This document shows positions 31,588-39,059 of a stretch of 41,977 bases of DNA, in pieces. This DNA comes from a virus. Made by a program: the position numbers and the translations under genes. The notes under the pieces were generated by a model. It saw only the letters and a program-made list of their open reading frames with translations. It made no database searches and was not told the DNA's origin. Numbering within the stretch: the stretch's first letter is position 1; each line of letters begins with the position of its first letter. The stretch is taken from IMG/VR virus record IMGVR_UViG_3300024239_000005, positions 1 to 41,977 of that record; one strand, given 5' to 3'.

Positions 31588-31781
31588 TACTGATCGCCGG
31601 GCCACTGAAAAGCATCATACTTCCCGGTGAAAACACCCCATGCGATGCGAAAACTAGAAACTACCGACGGATAGCCAACAGATCGGCATGGATACCAATG
31701 CCCGTTGACTTTCTTTGCGCATCCGTCGCCGAGCGTACGCTGAAGGCCCGCCACCGTGTACAATGTCGGATACTGCTTCAT
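31587..31781 (-). CDS. Hypothetical protein, 64 aa
   Basis: GGAGTGAG precedes ATG 31781. It is a basic, aromatic-rich small protein with two Cys (GDGCAKK, YPCRSVG). It is the first gene behind the hairpin/leader element at 31782-31833, which is shared with the region ahead of 41569. Confidence 0.6.
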   Translation of the reverse strand: MKQYPTLYTVAGLQRTLGDGCAKKVNGHWYPCRSVGYPSVVSSFRIAWGVFTGKYDAFQWPGDQ

Positions 31782-31801
31782 CTTCTCACTCCTGTTAGAG
31801 C

Positions 31802-31833
31802 ACTGGCGCTCTGGAAAGCGCCCCGTAGGGCGC
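31802..31833 (-). promoter_or_regulatory. Leader element copy A: hairpin plus conserved 16-mer
   Basis: On the minus strand a 6-bp stem (GCGCCC / GGGCGC, loop TACG; plus 31818-31833) is followed directly by TTTCCAGAGCGCCAGT (plus 31802-31817), then a ribosome site. The same 16-mer follows a different stem with the same TACG loop at 41520-41551. The stem followed by TTT could act as a terminator or attenuator for the gene ending at 31845. Confidence 0.6.
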
Positions 31834-31844
31834 AGACCGGAAGG

Positions 31845-32183
31845 TCAGTTCTCAAACAACGCGGACATCACCTTTCTGAACCTGTACCCGTCAGACTGAA
31901 GGTTCTTGGAGGCCTGCATTGCCAGCCCTTTAGCAATCTCATCGCCAATCAAAGACGCGCCAGATATGGCGGCTGAAACAATCGCGCTTTTCTCGGACTG
32001 AAGATACTTCCGGACTTCAGGTACGACTTCAGCCTCAACGAACGCGTTGACCTCTTTGGCGATGGCGTCGCTGATGGACCAACGGTGCGTTTCAAGTAGC
32101 CCGTCGATTGTGCGGCGCTTGACCTCAGCGAGAATGCTTTCGCGGTTTTCGTCCAGAAATGACTTGATATCGCCTTCGTTCAT
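31845..32183 (-). CDS. Hypothetical helical protein, 112 aa
   Basis: ATG 32183 has a perfect AAGGAGG just ahead. It is helical and charged throughout (EGDIKSFLDENRESILAEVK, AKEVNAFVEAEVVPEVRKYL). No family was recognised. It has its own promoter candidate (32236-32263) and is followed by the 31818-31833 hairpin. Confidence 0.65.
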   Translation of the reverse strand: MNEGDIKSFLDENRESILAEVKRRTIDGLLETHRWSISDAIAKEVNAFVEAEVVPEVRKYLQSEKSAIVSAAISGASLIGDEIAKGLAMQASKNLQSDGYRFRKVMSALFEN

Positions 32184-32235
32184 CTCACCCTCCTTCTCCA
32201 TTTGCCTTATCAGCTGTGGCGGTGTTGATGTGCCC

Positions 32236-32263
32236 ATATTACACGCCATTAACCGCAAGTCAA
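32236..32263 (-). promoter_or_regulatory. Leftward promoter inside early block
   Basis: On the minus strand, TTGACT (plus 32258-32263), a 16-bp spacer and TAATAT (plus 32236-32241). It lies at the end of the HNH gene, in front of the 31845-32183 gene, and could give separate expression to the distal part of the block. Confidence 0.6.
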
Positions 32264-32607
32264 CACCTTTCTACGGTGCCGTTCATTTTCTTCCTCCATC
32301 CTGAGTGCCAAGGCCGTTTCGGCTTCATCGCGCCGTTGTGCTTGTCGCGCTGCCTGTCGGCTTTGCGGATCATGCGGATATCGTCTTGGGTCTTCCCACC
32401 TCGGTGACAGCACTCCTTGCCGAGTAGCTGAGCGTTTTCTAGCGTAGCCTCTCCGCCAAGAGCGCATGGCAGAATGTGGTCAATCTCAAAAGGCTTCTTT
32501 CCCAGCCTCATCCCGCATCCTTCGCAGACGATAACGCCATCTGGGCCAGTGGCGCGAAAGATGATTTGGGAGCGCTGTTTACGTGAAAATTCCTGCCGAG
32601 CGCTCAT
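32260..32607 (-). CDS. HNH endonuclease, 115 aa
   Basis: It has a CEGCG zinc-type pair, then FEIDHILPCALGGEATLENAQLLG and CHRGGKT, the H...N...H order of a compact HNH nuclease. Unlike the homing enzymes elsewhere in the window it is embedded in the coupled leftward block (start overlaps the upstream stop at 32604) and its base composition matches its neighbours. It is more likely a phage DNA-metabolism nuclease than a selfish insertion. Confidence 0.8.
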   Translation of the reverse strand: MSARQEFSRKQRSQIIFRATGPDGVIVCEGCGMRLGKKPFEIDHILPCALGGEATLENAQLLGKECCHRGGKTQDDIRMIRKADRQRDKHNGAMKPKRPWHSGWRKKMNGTVERC

Positions 32608-33017
32608 CTTGCTTCCCTCTCCACGTTCGCAGCGTCAATCCCATAGTGGCTTGCTATGAGCGCAAAGGCATCGCGCTTAAACTCCTTGAACCGTTCCTCT
32701 CCCATCTTCTCAAACGAGATCGACGACGGCACGAAGTACGGTGGCCCTCCTATGGCCTGACGCTGCTCGACGATGCCGCATGACATCTTCAGAGCATCAA
32801 CGAACAGCGCCGCCGTTGGGAACGGAACTGCTCCGCTTTCAACGAGGCGCGACATGGTCACCCAAAAATGGCGATGGTTCTTGCCGCTTCGCCGCTGATG
32901 GACGGTCACTTCCAGATCCACGCCGTAACTAAACTTGTCCAATTCCTCGGCATCGTATGACGACGCCGGGGAAAGGCCGTGTGCTGTACGGCGCATGATG
33001 AGGGGTGTTTTATTCAT
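32604..33017 (-). CDS. DUF1367-like phage protein, 137 aa
   Basis: The segment YFVPSSISFEKMGEERFKEF and the preceding LKMSCGIVEQRQ resemble the DUF1367 family of phage proteins, found among recombination/ninR-type genes (family known by 'SISF-x-KMDE-x-F'). The N-terminal half has a His-rich HQRRSGKNHRHFWVTMSRL. A role in recombination or DNA processing is inferred from neighbours (HNH, Erf). ATG 33017 overlaps the upstream gene by 8 bases. Confidence 0.6.
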   Translation of the reverse strand: MNKTPLIMRRTAHGLSPASSYDAEELDKFSYGVDLEVTVHQRRSGKNHRHFWVTMSRLVESGAVPFPTAALFVDALKMSCGIVEQRQAIGGPPYFVPSSISFEKMGEERFKEFKRDAFALIASHYGIDAANVEREAR

Positions 33018-33294
33018 CCTTGACTTCTACAATTTCCACATCTGCGTTTTGGCGTGGCTTTTTCTTCTCCTCCGGACGCCGGACTAGCTTGGCGTGCTCC
33101 GCAATATCCTCGAAATCCATGTTATTTTCATACCAGTCGATACCTTCAAAATTATCATCCATGACGAAGGCAATTTCTTGCTCCCTTGTCGAGTCCGGAT
33201 CGTCGGCATAGTAGTCGGCTCGCTTCTCCGCAATCACCTGAAGCGGAACGCGCCAAACGAATCCATCATCGTCGATTTCAAGATACTTGGTCAT
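33010..33294 (-). CDS. Hypothetical acidic protein, 94 aa
   Basis: ATG 33294 is favoured because AAAGG lies 8 bases ahead; a GTG at 33303 is in frame. The product is strongly acidic (ADDPDSTREQEIAF, NFEGIDWYENNMDFEDIAE) with a Lys-rich patch near the end. Acidic small proteins of this kind often mimic DNA or bind basic proteins, but no evidence beyond charge is available. Confidence 0.6.
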   Translation of the reverse strand: MTKYLEIDDDGFVWRVPLQVIAEKRADYYADDPDSTREQEIAFVMDDNFEGIDWYENNMDFEDIAEHAKLVRRPEEKKKPRQNADVEIVEVKDE

Positions 33295-33308
33295 GATATT
33301 CACCTTTG

Positions 33309-34010
33309 TTAGTTTCCAGCTGCTATGCCCTGTTCGCGAGCTTTGCCGGCCTCACGTATCATTGCTTTGTGAGACGGCGGGAGGCTCTTGAACGCTGTCA
33401 GGAACTCCGGCGCACTTCTTAACGCGTCCAAATCATCGCCAGTTCTGCAAACCCTGATGCGTTCGCAGAGATCATCAACAACGGCATCAGGATCGCCCGC
33501 AGGCTTGGCCGGATCCTCGAACGGGTTATCTGCCTTCGGCTTCTCCTGCTTGGGCTGTACGGGCTTCTGGGTAGCTTTCGGCGCTACCTCGTGCGTCTGA
33601 GCATCCGCGTCGTTATCACCCTCTGTCGGGATCGCAAAAGCCTGCATGACGGCATACTTGTAAGCTGCGCTCATCGCCTTGTTGGTGGACTTGTCGCCGC
33701 TGTCCATGGCTTCACCGAACGTCTTGACGGTGTGCTTGCTTCCATCTTCAGCCGAGACGAAATCAAACTCAACCTCAACCGTCGTGTAGAACAGCGCGCC
33801 TCCGTTCTTGTTTTGGCGCTCGATAGTTTCCCGCGCCAGCACTCGCGGCAGCACACACAAGCCATTCTTGGCGAGGATGGGCGACAGGGCGTTGTACATG
33901 TCGTCGATGCCTCGGAAGGCGTAGCCCTGTTGCTGGTTCTTCCTGTCCTTGGAGATGCCTTCCTTGGACAGTTCCGCCATGACGGCGGCGATTGCCTGAT
34001 AAACGTTCAC
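33309..34010 (-). CDS. erf: Erf-type single-strand annealing protein, 233 aa
   Basis: GTG 34010 is chosen for the GGAGGG site 4 bases ahead; an upstream ATG at 34037 would overlap the next gene. Residues 1-130 are the ERF family core: MAELSKEGISKDRKNQQQGY, then FRGIDDMYNALSPILAKNGL, and KAMSAAYKYAVMQAFAIPTE. These proteins form rings, bind single-stranded DNA and promote annealing and genome circularisation. A Pro/Lys-rich linker (about 140-180) precedes a small helical C-terminal domain. Confidence 0.9.
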   Translation of the reverse strand: MNVYQAIAAVMAELSKEGISKDRKNQQQGYAFRGIDDMYNALSPILAKNGLCVLPRVLARETIERQNKNGGALFYTTVEVEFDFVSAEDGSKHTVKTFGEAMDSGDKSTNKAMSAAYKYAVMQAFAIPTEGDNDADAQTHEVAPKATQKPVQPKQEKPKADNPFEDPAKPAGDPDAVVDDLCERIRVCRTGDDLDALRSAPEFLTAFKSLPPSHKAMIREAGKAREQGIAAGN

Positions 34011-34020
34011 TTGACCCTCC

Positions 34021-34890
34021 TTAGAACATACGGTCAATGATCTCGACGAGATAGGCCGCGTTGACCTTCTCCGGGTCTTTCTCGCGGAGCTTGGTCATAA
34101 GCTCCATGAAATACGCGCTATCAACACCTGTCAACTGGTCTTCTAGCACCTTCGGATCGGTCAGATCCAATTCGCTGATCTGCATCACAGCCTTGAGAAT
34201 TTGGCCGGCGTTGATGGTCCAGCCGCGCTTGATGAACTTGCGCAGGCGGATGATAGAGCAAACCGGATACTTGCTGCCAACGTAGCGCAGTTCCTTGGAA
34301 AGTAGCGATTCAAGCGCAGGCTGGCGAAGCGTCAAAGCGCCGTCCCAACTCGTCCAGTAGTTGGTGCAGTGGACATAATCATAGTTCTCATGGATCGCGT
34401 CAGGCTCGCCATAGAACCGGATGACGATCTGAACGCGATGGCTGAGTGTGATTGCGTTGGTGGACATGAACACCGGGCGATAGGGCGGCTTGCCGTCGTC
34501 TTCCGTTTCCAGGGCCATGGCCTCGGCCTGCTCATAAGCATCATCGATCTGGTCGGAACCAAGCATTTCAAGGTTGCCGGCAGTCTCGCCACGGTGGCCG
34601 CGCTCTGTCACGATGCGGATACGATCTGGCGTGACTTCCAGCTTGAGCGGCCATTTTGTTTCTTCGGTGAACTTGTTGACGTAGTAGGTAGCGATAGCTT
34701 CGGCCGCCTCTTTGGTCCGAAGATAAATGTCGAAGTCGTTTACCGGCTCGTTGAGCAGCATCGACGCGATTGCGCCGCCCGTGACAATGGTGTTTTTCTT
34801 CGCCAGTTCGGACACGGCCGGATCGTCAATCGACGAAACCCATTCGTTGATCTTCTTGGCGATGACAGCCTTAATGGTCTTGCCCTTCAT
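34021..34890 (-). CDS. Nucleotidyltransferase-fold protein, 289 aa
   Basis: IVTGGAIASMLL and NEPVNDFDIYL give the GG (residues 38-39) ... D-x-D (52-54) signature of the polymerase-beta/NTase superfamily. The rest does not show the CCA-adding or antitoxin patterns, and includes a helical C-terminus. The substrate is unknown. It sits between the annealing protein and a coiled-coil protein, overlapping the latter by one base. A role in nucleic-acid modification or host interference are both possible. Confidence 0.65.
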   Translation of the reverse strand: MKGKTIKAVIAKKINEWVSSIDDPAVSELAKKNTIVTGGAIASMLLNEPVNDFDIYLRTKEAAEAIATYYVNKFTEETKWPLKLEVTPDRIRIVTERGHRGETAGNLEMLGSDQIDDAYEQAEAMALETEDDGKPPYRPVFMSTNAITLSHRVQIVIRFYGEPDAIHENYDYVHCTNYWTSWDGALTLRQPALESLLSKELRYVGSKYPVCSIIRLRKFIKRGWTINAGQILKAVMQISELDLTDPKVLEDQLTGVDSAYFMELMTKLREKDPEKVNAAYLVEIIDRMF

Positions 34891-35627
34891 TATCGTGCTT
34901 CCTTCTGTTCTGTTACGATGACGCCGGCCATATCCCGCCGTCCAGCTTTAGCCAGATCATTGGCCCGCGCCGCAAAGTGTTCTTCCAGAGCCGCTTTGTC
35001 ATGAACCCAAGCCCATTTGGCAAATGCGCTCATGTCGGTGATTTCAGCCGTCACAACGACACGCAAGCCCGTCCTCTGACCAACGGCCTTGTCTGCCTTG
35101 TTAGCGGCTTTCTCGGCTGCTGCCGCTTCTGCTGCGAGGCGTTCGGCTTCCAGCTTGGCGGCTAGGTCGTTAGCCTCACGTGCCTTGGCAAACGCTGCCA
35201 TGGCGGCTTGGCGCTTTTCTTCCTCAGCCTTGCGCAACGCTTCAGCAGCAGCGCGCTTTTCCTCGTCGATCTTCTGACGCCATGGGGTGAGCAGCTTCAG
35301 GACGGCTTCTTGGGCGAGAACGAGCTTGCCCTTGCCGGTTGTCTTAGTGTCGCCAATCAAGCCATTGTATCGACTTTGGACTTCCGCCTTGGCATCGTCG
35401 AATGGCTTCACCTCTGCCTTTCGGCGTTCCTCTGCCAGCTTGGCAGCGGCTTTGATCTGGGCGAGCAGGCCGTCTAGTGCGTCGGCTTGCTCTTGGCTTT
35501 CGACGGTCATGCCGTCTACCCAATTGCAGGCTTCGGAAAGGAGGTCTTCAGCCTCTTTAGCCGATAGCTCGAATGGGGTAAGGGGCGGGAGGTTCCCTCC
35601 CAGCGTGAAGCGCGCTTCGTCAGTCAT
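34890..35627 (-). CDS. Coiled-coil protein of recombination block, 245 aa
   Basis: ATG 35627 with GAGGG upstream is chosen over an upstream ATG that would overlap the neighbour heavily. The middle (about 80-190) is a long Lys/Glu/Ala coiled coil (EEKRAAAEALRKAEEEKRQA), with a conserved-looking C-terminal part (MSAFAKWAWVHDKAALEEHF). Proteins of this kind are found beside Erf/RecT-type recombinases in many phages. The exact role is unknown. Confidence 0.65.
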   Translation of the reverse strand: MTDEARFTLGGNLPPLTPFELSAKEAEDLLSEACNWVDGMTVESQEQADALDGLLAQIKAAAKLAEERRKAEVKPFDDAKAEVQSRYNGLIGDTKTTGKGKLVLAQEAVLKLLTPWRQKIDEEKRAAAEALRKAEEEKRQAAMAAFAKAREANDLAAKLEAERLAAEAAAAEKAANKADKAVGQRTGLRVVVTAEITDMSAFAKWAWVHDKAALEEHFAARANDLAKAGRRDMAGVIVTEQKEAR

Positions 35628-35910
35628 TGCGGCCCTCGGCATTAGAAATGGCATAATACAAAGCCAGCATCCTGTCGGTGCATCCAGATGGTCGGATTGG
35701 TAGATTATCCAACCATTCATAAGCAGCCCTCGCGGCCTCAAGAAGCTCAGGGGCGGCAGCGATCAGTCGCGCATTAGCCTCCATCTGAGGCCATGTGTCG
35801 GGGTCGTTATAGTCACCATCAATTGCGGCCACTTCCCGTCCTGTGGCGTCGATAACAACGGTGTCGTCGGTGGCCGACGTAACCCATGGCCCCGGTGTAT
35901 GCTTTGCCAT
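35620..35910 (-). CDS. Hypothetical protein of 'KHTPGPW' type, 96 aa
   Basis: ATG 35910 with GGAGGGATAAG is the first gene of the leftward block. The opening MAKHTPGPWVTSATDDTVVI and later NARLIAAAPELLEAARAAYE are the well-known signature of a widespread family of small phage proteins with no assigned function. The start lies directly downstream of the face-to-face promoters. Confidence 0.75.
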   Translation of the reverse strand: MAKHTPGPWVTSATDDTVVIDATGREVAAIDGDYNDPDTWPQMEANARLIAAAPELLEAARAAYEWLDNLPIRPSGCTDRMLALYYAISNAEGRND

Positions 35911-35933
35911 CTTATCCCTCCTGTGGATTTCAA

Positions 35934-35973
35934 TTGACAATCTCCAACCTATACCATACACTCCAAATGTCAA
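35934..35973. promoter_or_regulatory. Face-to-face overlapping divergent promoters
   Basis: Rightward: TTGACA 35934-35939, a 17-bp spacer, TACACT 35957-35962. Leftward (minus): TTGACA at plus 35968-35973, a 16-bp spacer, TAGGTT at plus 35946-35951. The two polymerase sites occupy the same 40 bp, so only one can be used at a time. They drive the leftward recombination block and the rightward replication block. Confidence 0.6.
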
Positions 35974-35994
35974 CACCAATTATGGACCCGCCTT

Positions 35995-36420
35995 ATGACA
36001 GACACCAAGCTTACGAAGAGTGCCCGCTACAACACCCGCCCCCATACCCTGACAACCAAGCAAGGCGACTGGGCTATGCTCGTAGCACTTGCCAACGCTG
36101 ACCGCCGCACGATTACTGGCGAGGTGATGGCGCTGGCGTCGGACCGTATCGCTGCCATGAACCAGGAAGAGCGAACCCGCTACGACGCCTGTCTCAAGGA
36201 CTTCCTTGCCTACGAGCGCAAGGAGCACAAGGACACCATGACCTCGGCAGACATCGCCGTTCGTTGGGGTATTCCTCGCGCTCACATCGACACCATGCGC
36301 AGTCGTGGCGATGGCCCGAAATGGCGCAAGGTCGGTGGCCGCGTCGTCTACGAGCGCAAGGACGTGGAAGCCTACGAGAGCAAGGCAGGGATTGAACCGA
36401 AGGACAATAACCATGGGTGA
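35995..36420 (+). CDS. HTH (excisionase/MerR-like domain) protein, 141 aa
   Basis: The C-terminal part TSADIAVRWGIPRAHIDTMR, then KWRKVGGRVVYERKDVEAYE is a winged HTH of the excisionase/AlpA (HTH_17) kind. The N-terminal part is helical and basic. It is the first rightward gene after the divergent promoters, so it may regulate them. Its stop overlaps the start of the next gene. The ribosome site is weak (GGA). Confidence 0.7.
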   Translation: MTDTKLTKSARYNTRPHTLTTKQGDWAMLVALANADRRTITGEVMALASDRIAAMNQEERTRYDACLKDFLAYERKEHKDTMTSADIAVRWGIPRAHIDTMRSRGDGPKWRKVGGRVVYERKDVEAYESKAGIEPKDNNHG

Positions 36421-37216
36421 GAACTCGGGGATCGCGTGGACCGATAATACCTTTAACCCGTGGATCGGATGCACAAAGGTTTCTCCAGGCTGCGACCATT
36501 GCTACGCGGCGGCATACGACCAACGCTACAGTGGCGGCGAGCATTGGGGACCGGGTGCCCCGCGTCGGCGGACCAATGTTCAAAATTGGAACCGCGTTAA
36601 ACGCTGGGACCGCGAGGCGGCGGCTTCAGGAAAGCGCACCCGCGTCTTCTGCGCTTCTCTAGCCGACGTGTTCGACAATGAGGTGCCAATCCAATGGCGC
36701 ATGGACCTGTGGCAGCTCATTGTCGAAACACCGAACCTTGACTGGATCTTGGTAACCAAGCGCGTCGGCAACGTCGAGCGCATGGTGCCTGGGACAGGAT
36801 TCCGGCCGAACGTGATCGTCCTCGCAACGATCGTTGATCAATCGGAAGCAAACCGAGACATGAATAAACTCGTGCGCTTGAAGCGCTCGGGCGTGGTCCG
36901 GAAAATCGGCGTTTCCTATGAGCCGGCGCTAGGCCCTGTAGACTGGTCCCCGTGGATTGCCGATCTCGACTGGCTGATCGTCGGCGGGGAAAGCTCACAA
37001 GGCGGGGCTAGGGCGCGTGCGTTCCGTTTGAGTTGGGGAAGAAGTGCAATCTCTCAAGCCGATGGAACGGGTTGTGCCGTCTTTGAGAAGCAGATGGGGT
37101 CAAATCCGCAGGACGATAGCGGCAATGGCATAGCTTTGCGTGACCGCGCCGGGGCAGAGCCTAGCGAGTGGCCTTCTGATCTCAGCGTTCGCCAGTTTCC
37201 AGTGATTGGCGGATGA
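36413..37216 (+). CDS. Phage Gp37/Gp68 family (DUF5131) protein, 267 aa
   Basis: ATG 36413 overlaps the upstream stop; a longer frame exists but lies inside the previous gene. It has the family opening SGIAWTDNTFNPWIGCTKVS, PGCDHCYA with three cysteines spaced C-x7-C-x2-C, then RVFCASLADVFD and LDWLIVGGES. These are phage/bacterial proteins related to the radical-SAM-like fold. Their function is unclear, though the cysteines suggest a metal cluster. It lies one base before the RusA gene. Confidence 0.85.
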   Translation: MGENSGIAWTDNTFNPWIGCTKVSPGCDHCYAAAYDQRYSGGEHWGPGAPRRRTNVQNWNRVKRWDREAAASGKRTRVFCASLADVFDNEVPIQWRMDLWQLIVETPNLDWILVTKRVGNVERMVPGTGFRPNVIVLATIVDQSEANRDMNKLVRLKRSGVVRKIGVSYEPALGPVDWSPWIADLDWLIVGGESSQGGARARAFRLSWGRSAISQADGTGCAVFEKQMGSNPQDDSGNGIALRDRAGAEPSEWPSDLSVRQFPVIGG

Positions 37217-37217
37217 A

Positions 37218-37640
37218 ATGACGCAAATCACGATATACATCGATGAGCCGCCGCCATCGGTCAATCAGGCTTGGCGACACTGGAAAGGCCGAGTCGTGCG
37301 TTCTGCCGAGTTCCAGGCATGGGAAACGTCGGCATGGTGGCAAGTGAAACAACAGGCCGGCAAGTTCAAGCTACCCGATCCGTCCTATTGGGGCACGGCT
37401 CTTTTCATCCCTCGTTGCAAAACCAGAGTGGACTGCGACAACGTCGCCAAAGCGGTACACGATATGCTGAAGAAAACAGACGTCGTCCCGGATGATCGGT
37501 TTCTAGTCCATACATCGTCGGTCTACTACACTGGCGACAAGTTCCGCATCGACATAACCCATGAAAGACTAGACGACTGGATTCCAATCATGTCCCCGTC
37601 GCGAGACGTTGAGAAGCGGCTACGAGCCGCAGGAGGATGA
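37218..37640 (+). CDS. rusA: RusA-family Holliday junction resolvase, 140 aa
   Basis: ATG 37218 follows the previous stop by one base. The sequence has PPPSVNQAWRHWKGRVVRSA, then the acidic active-site region KTRVDCDNVAKAVHDMLKKT and a final VPDDRFLV, matching RusA-type resolvases that cut four-way DNA junctions as dimers. The length fits the family (about 120-140 aa). With Erf this gives the phage a simple recombination system. Confidence 0.85.
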   Translation: MTQITIYIDEPPPSVNQAWRHWKGRVVRSAEFQAWETSAWWQVKQQAGKFKLPDPSYWGTALFIPRCKTRVDCDNVAKAVHDMLKKTDVVPDDRFLVHTSSVYYTGDKFRIDITHERLDDWIPIMSPSRDVEKRLRAAGG

Positions 37641-37642
37641 GA

Positions 37643-38143
37643 ATGGGAGTTCGCATTACACCATGTTATCGCTGCCCGCTTCGTGAGGGATGCCAGCAGC
37701 GAGAGATTTACCGTCAGAAGGCGTCCGGTCTGGGTGCCGTATCCATTCGGTTCAAGTGCAAGATTTTGGCTGATCGTCTGAAGCCTGGCGTCCGCGTCAA
37801 GATTCCTCATCCTGTTGGAATGACCGGGTACACCCCTTACGGTGGAGAATATACAGTTTTCACGAGTTCGCCTCTGCCGGCGACTATCCTATCTTCAGAC
37901 GGCTATAACTTCTCGGCCGTCATCGACAAAGATCAGACCGACGAAGAAGGAGAACCTCTGAATAACAGGTTCCGCCGAAAGATGCCGGCCTATCGCATCG
38001 TTGAATTCCTTGATGAGCCGCCGCGCAAGATATGCGAACAAGGAAACATGCTCCTAGAAGATGGAACATGCGACACAAGTAGCGGGTGTGGGTGCAAGGC
38101 TTGGGATAATCTGGCGGAGGTGAGGCGTAATGACCAAGCCTAA
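37643..38143 (+). CDS. Cys-rich hypothetical protein, 166 aa
   Basis: ATG 37643 is placed 6 bases after a perfect AGGAGG (37631-37636). It opens with CYRCPLREGCQQR, has another cysteine (FKCKIL), and ends CDTSSGCGCKAW, so two zinc sites are possible. The middle is beta-rich. No family was recognised. The start of the next gene lies inside its end. Confidence 0.6.
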   Translation: MGVRITPCYRCPLREGCQQREIYRQKASGLGAVSIRFKCKILADRLKPGVRVKIPHPVGMTGYTPYGGEYTVFTSSPLPATILSSDGYNFSAVIDKDQTDEEGEPLNNRFRRKMPAYRIVEFLDEPPRKICEQGNMLLEDGTCDTSSGCGCKAWDNLAEVRRNDQA

Positions 38144-38381
38144 ATACATCATCGTGCATGAATCACGCCTAGACAACTTCATAGACCTTTTCTCAGGTCT
38201 GGCAATCATCGTTGTCGGCTGGCTTCTCTGCATATCCGCAGTCATGTGGTTCGGTTTCGCGGTCGGAACCATCATGGTTCTAACCCGTGTTTTCCAGCCA
38301 GAGAACACATACACAGCATACAGCATAGAGGACGCAAGGCGCATCTTGGACATGCTGGATGAAGACGATCAGGAGGATTGA
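38130..38381 (+). CDS. Membrane protein, 83 aa
   Basis: It has two adjacent hydrophobic stretches (LFSGLAIIVVGWLLCISAVM, WFGFAVGTIMVL, about residues 20-52) with an acidic C-terminus (RRILDMLDEDDQED). It is likely a one- or two-helix inner-membrane protein. The function is unknown. Its end carries the AGGAGG for the GapR-like gene. Confidence 0.6.
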   Translation: MTKPKYIIVHESRLDNFIDLFSGLAIIVVGWLLCISAVMWFGFAVGTIMVLTRVFQPENTYTAYSIEDARRILDMLDEDDQED

Positions 38382-38383
38382 TA

Positions 38384-38650
38384 ATGTCTGAACAGATCAA
38401 CGCTTTCACGCCCGAAGAAACCGGTATCCCGGCAAGCGAGCTTCGCTCTTTCATCGAACGCATCGAGCGTTTGGATTCAGAGAAAGCCGCCATAGGCGAT
38501 GACATCAAGGACGTATTTACGGAACTTAAGGGCCGTGGCTACGACGCCAAGGCCGTTCGACAAATCCTCAAGCTTCGCAAGCTAGACCCTAACGAGAGGG
38601 CCGAATCTGAAGCCATTCTTGCCCTGTATCTCTCAACCTTGGGGATGTAG
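38384..38650 (+). CDS. GapR-family (DUF2312) DNA-binding protein, 88 aa
   Basis: AGGAGG (38371-38376) precedes ATG 38384. The sequence runs GIPASELRSFIERIERLDSE, KAAIGDDIKDVFTELKGRGY, KAVRQILKLRKLD and ends LALYLSTLGM, closely following the alphaproteobacterial GapR protein. GapR encircles overtwisted DNA ahead of replication and transcription forks as a tetramer. A phage copy beside the replication genes could assist phage DNA topology or compete with the host protein. This also supports an alphaproteobacterial host. Confidence 0.9.
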   Translation: MSEQINAFTPEETGIPASELRSFIERIERLDSEKAAIGDDIKDVFTELKGRGYDAKAVRQILKLRKLDPNERAESEAILALYLSTLGM

Positions 38651-38693
38651 CACAGGTCAATACTGGTTTATATCAAAAAAGGAGTGATACATA

Positions 38694-39059
38694 ATGGCCG
38701 GAAACTGCATTTCTTCTACGGAAGAATATGAAAAAGAAACAAAACTTATTGTTACTCTATGGGAAGAGGGTAACAGCATGAATGAAATTTCAAGAAAAAC
38801 TAAACGAGCTAGGTCAACAATTTCAGATAGATTGAAAAAAGTCGGTGTTTTTGGCGACAATAAATTTTATACAAAAGAAAAACATACTAATCATGAATCA
38901 AACATACTAACGAAAAGGGAGGCTATAGCGACAAGTATAATGACTGGTATGGTATCTAACTCGTATTGGGATGAATTTCCATGGGATAATATCGCAGATA
39001 GTGCCGTTAGGGCCGCAGATAGTCTTATATCCACCCTAAGCAACGCAGGTAAACGATGA
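38694..39059 (+). CDS. AT-rich HTH protein, 121 aa
   Basis: ATG 38694 has AAAAAAGGAGTG ahead. It is markedly AT-rich against its neighbours, suggesting recent acquisition. Residues about 15-50 (LWEEGNSMNEISRKTKRARS, TISDRLKKVGV) form an HTH related to that of the following gene (LHNQGKTLREISEVFNMRAC, TIADRLAAAGV). The C-terminus (FPWDNIADSAVRAADSLIST) may be an interaction domain. Its stop overlaps the next ATG. Confidence 0.7.
   Translation: MAGNCISSTEEYEKETKLIVTLWEEGNSMNEISRKTKRARSTISDRLKKVGVFGDNKFYTKEKHTNHESNILTKREAIATSIMTGMVSNSYWDEFPWDNIADSAVRAADSLISTLSNAGKR

Noticed and set aside
36305-36412. Longer start for the DUF5131 gene
   Set aside because: It would overlap the HTH gene by over 100 bases, while ATG 36413 begins exactly at the conserved family N-terminus.
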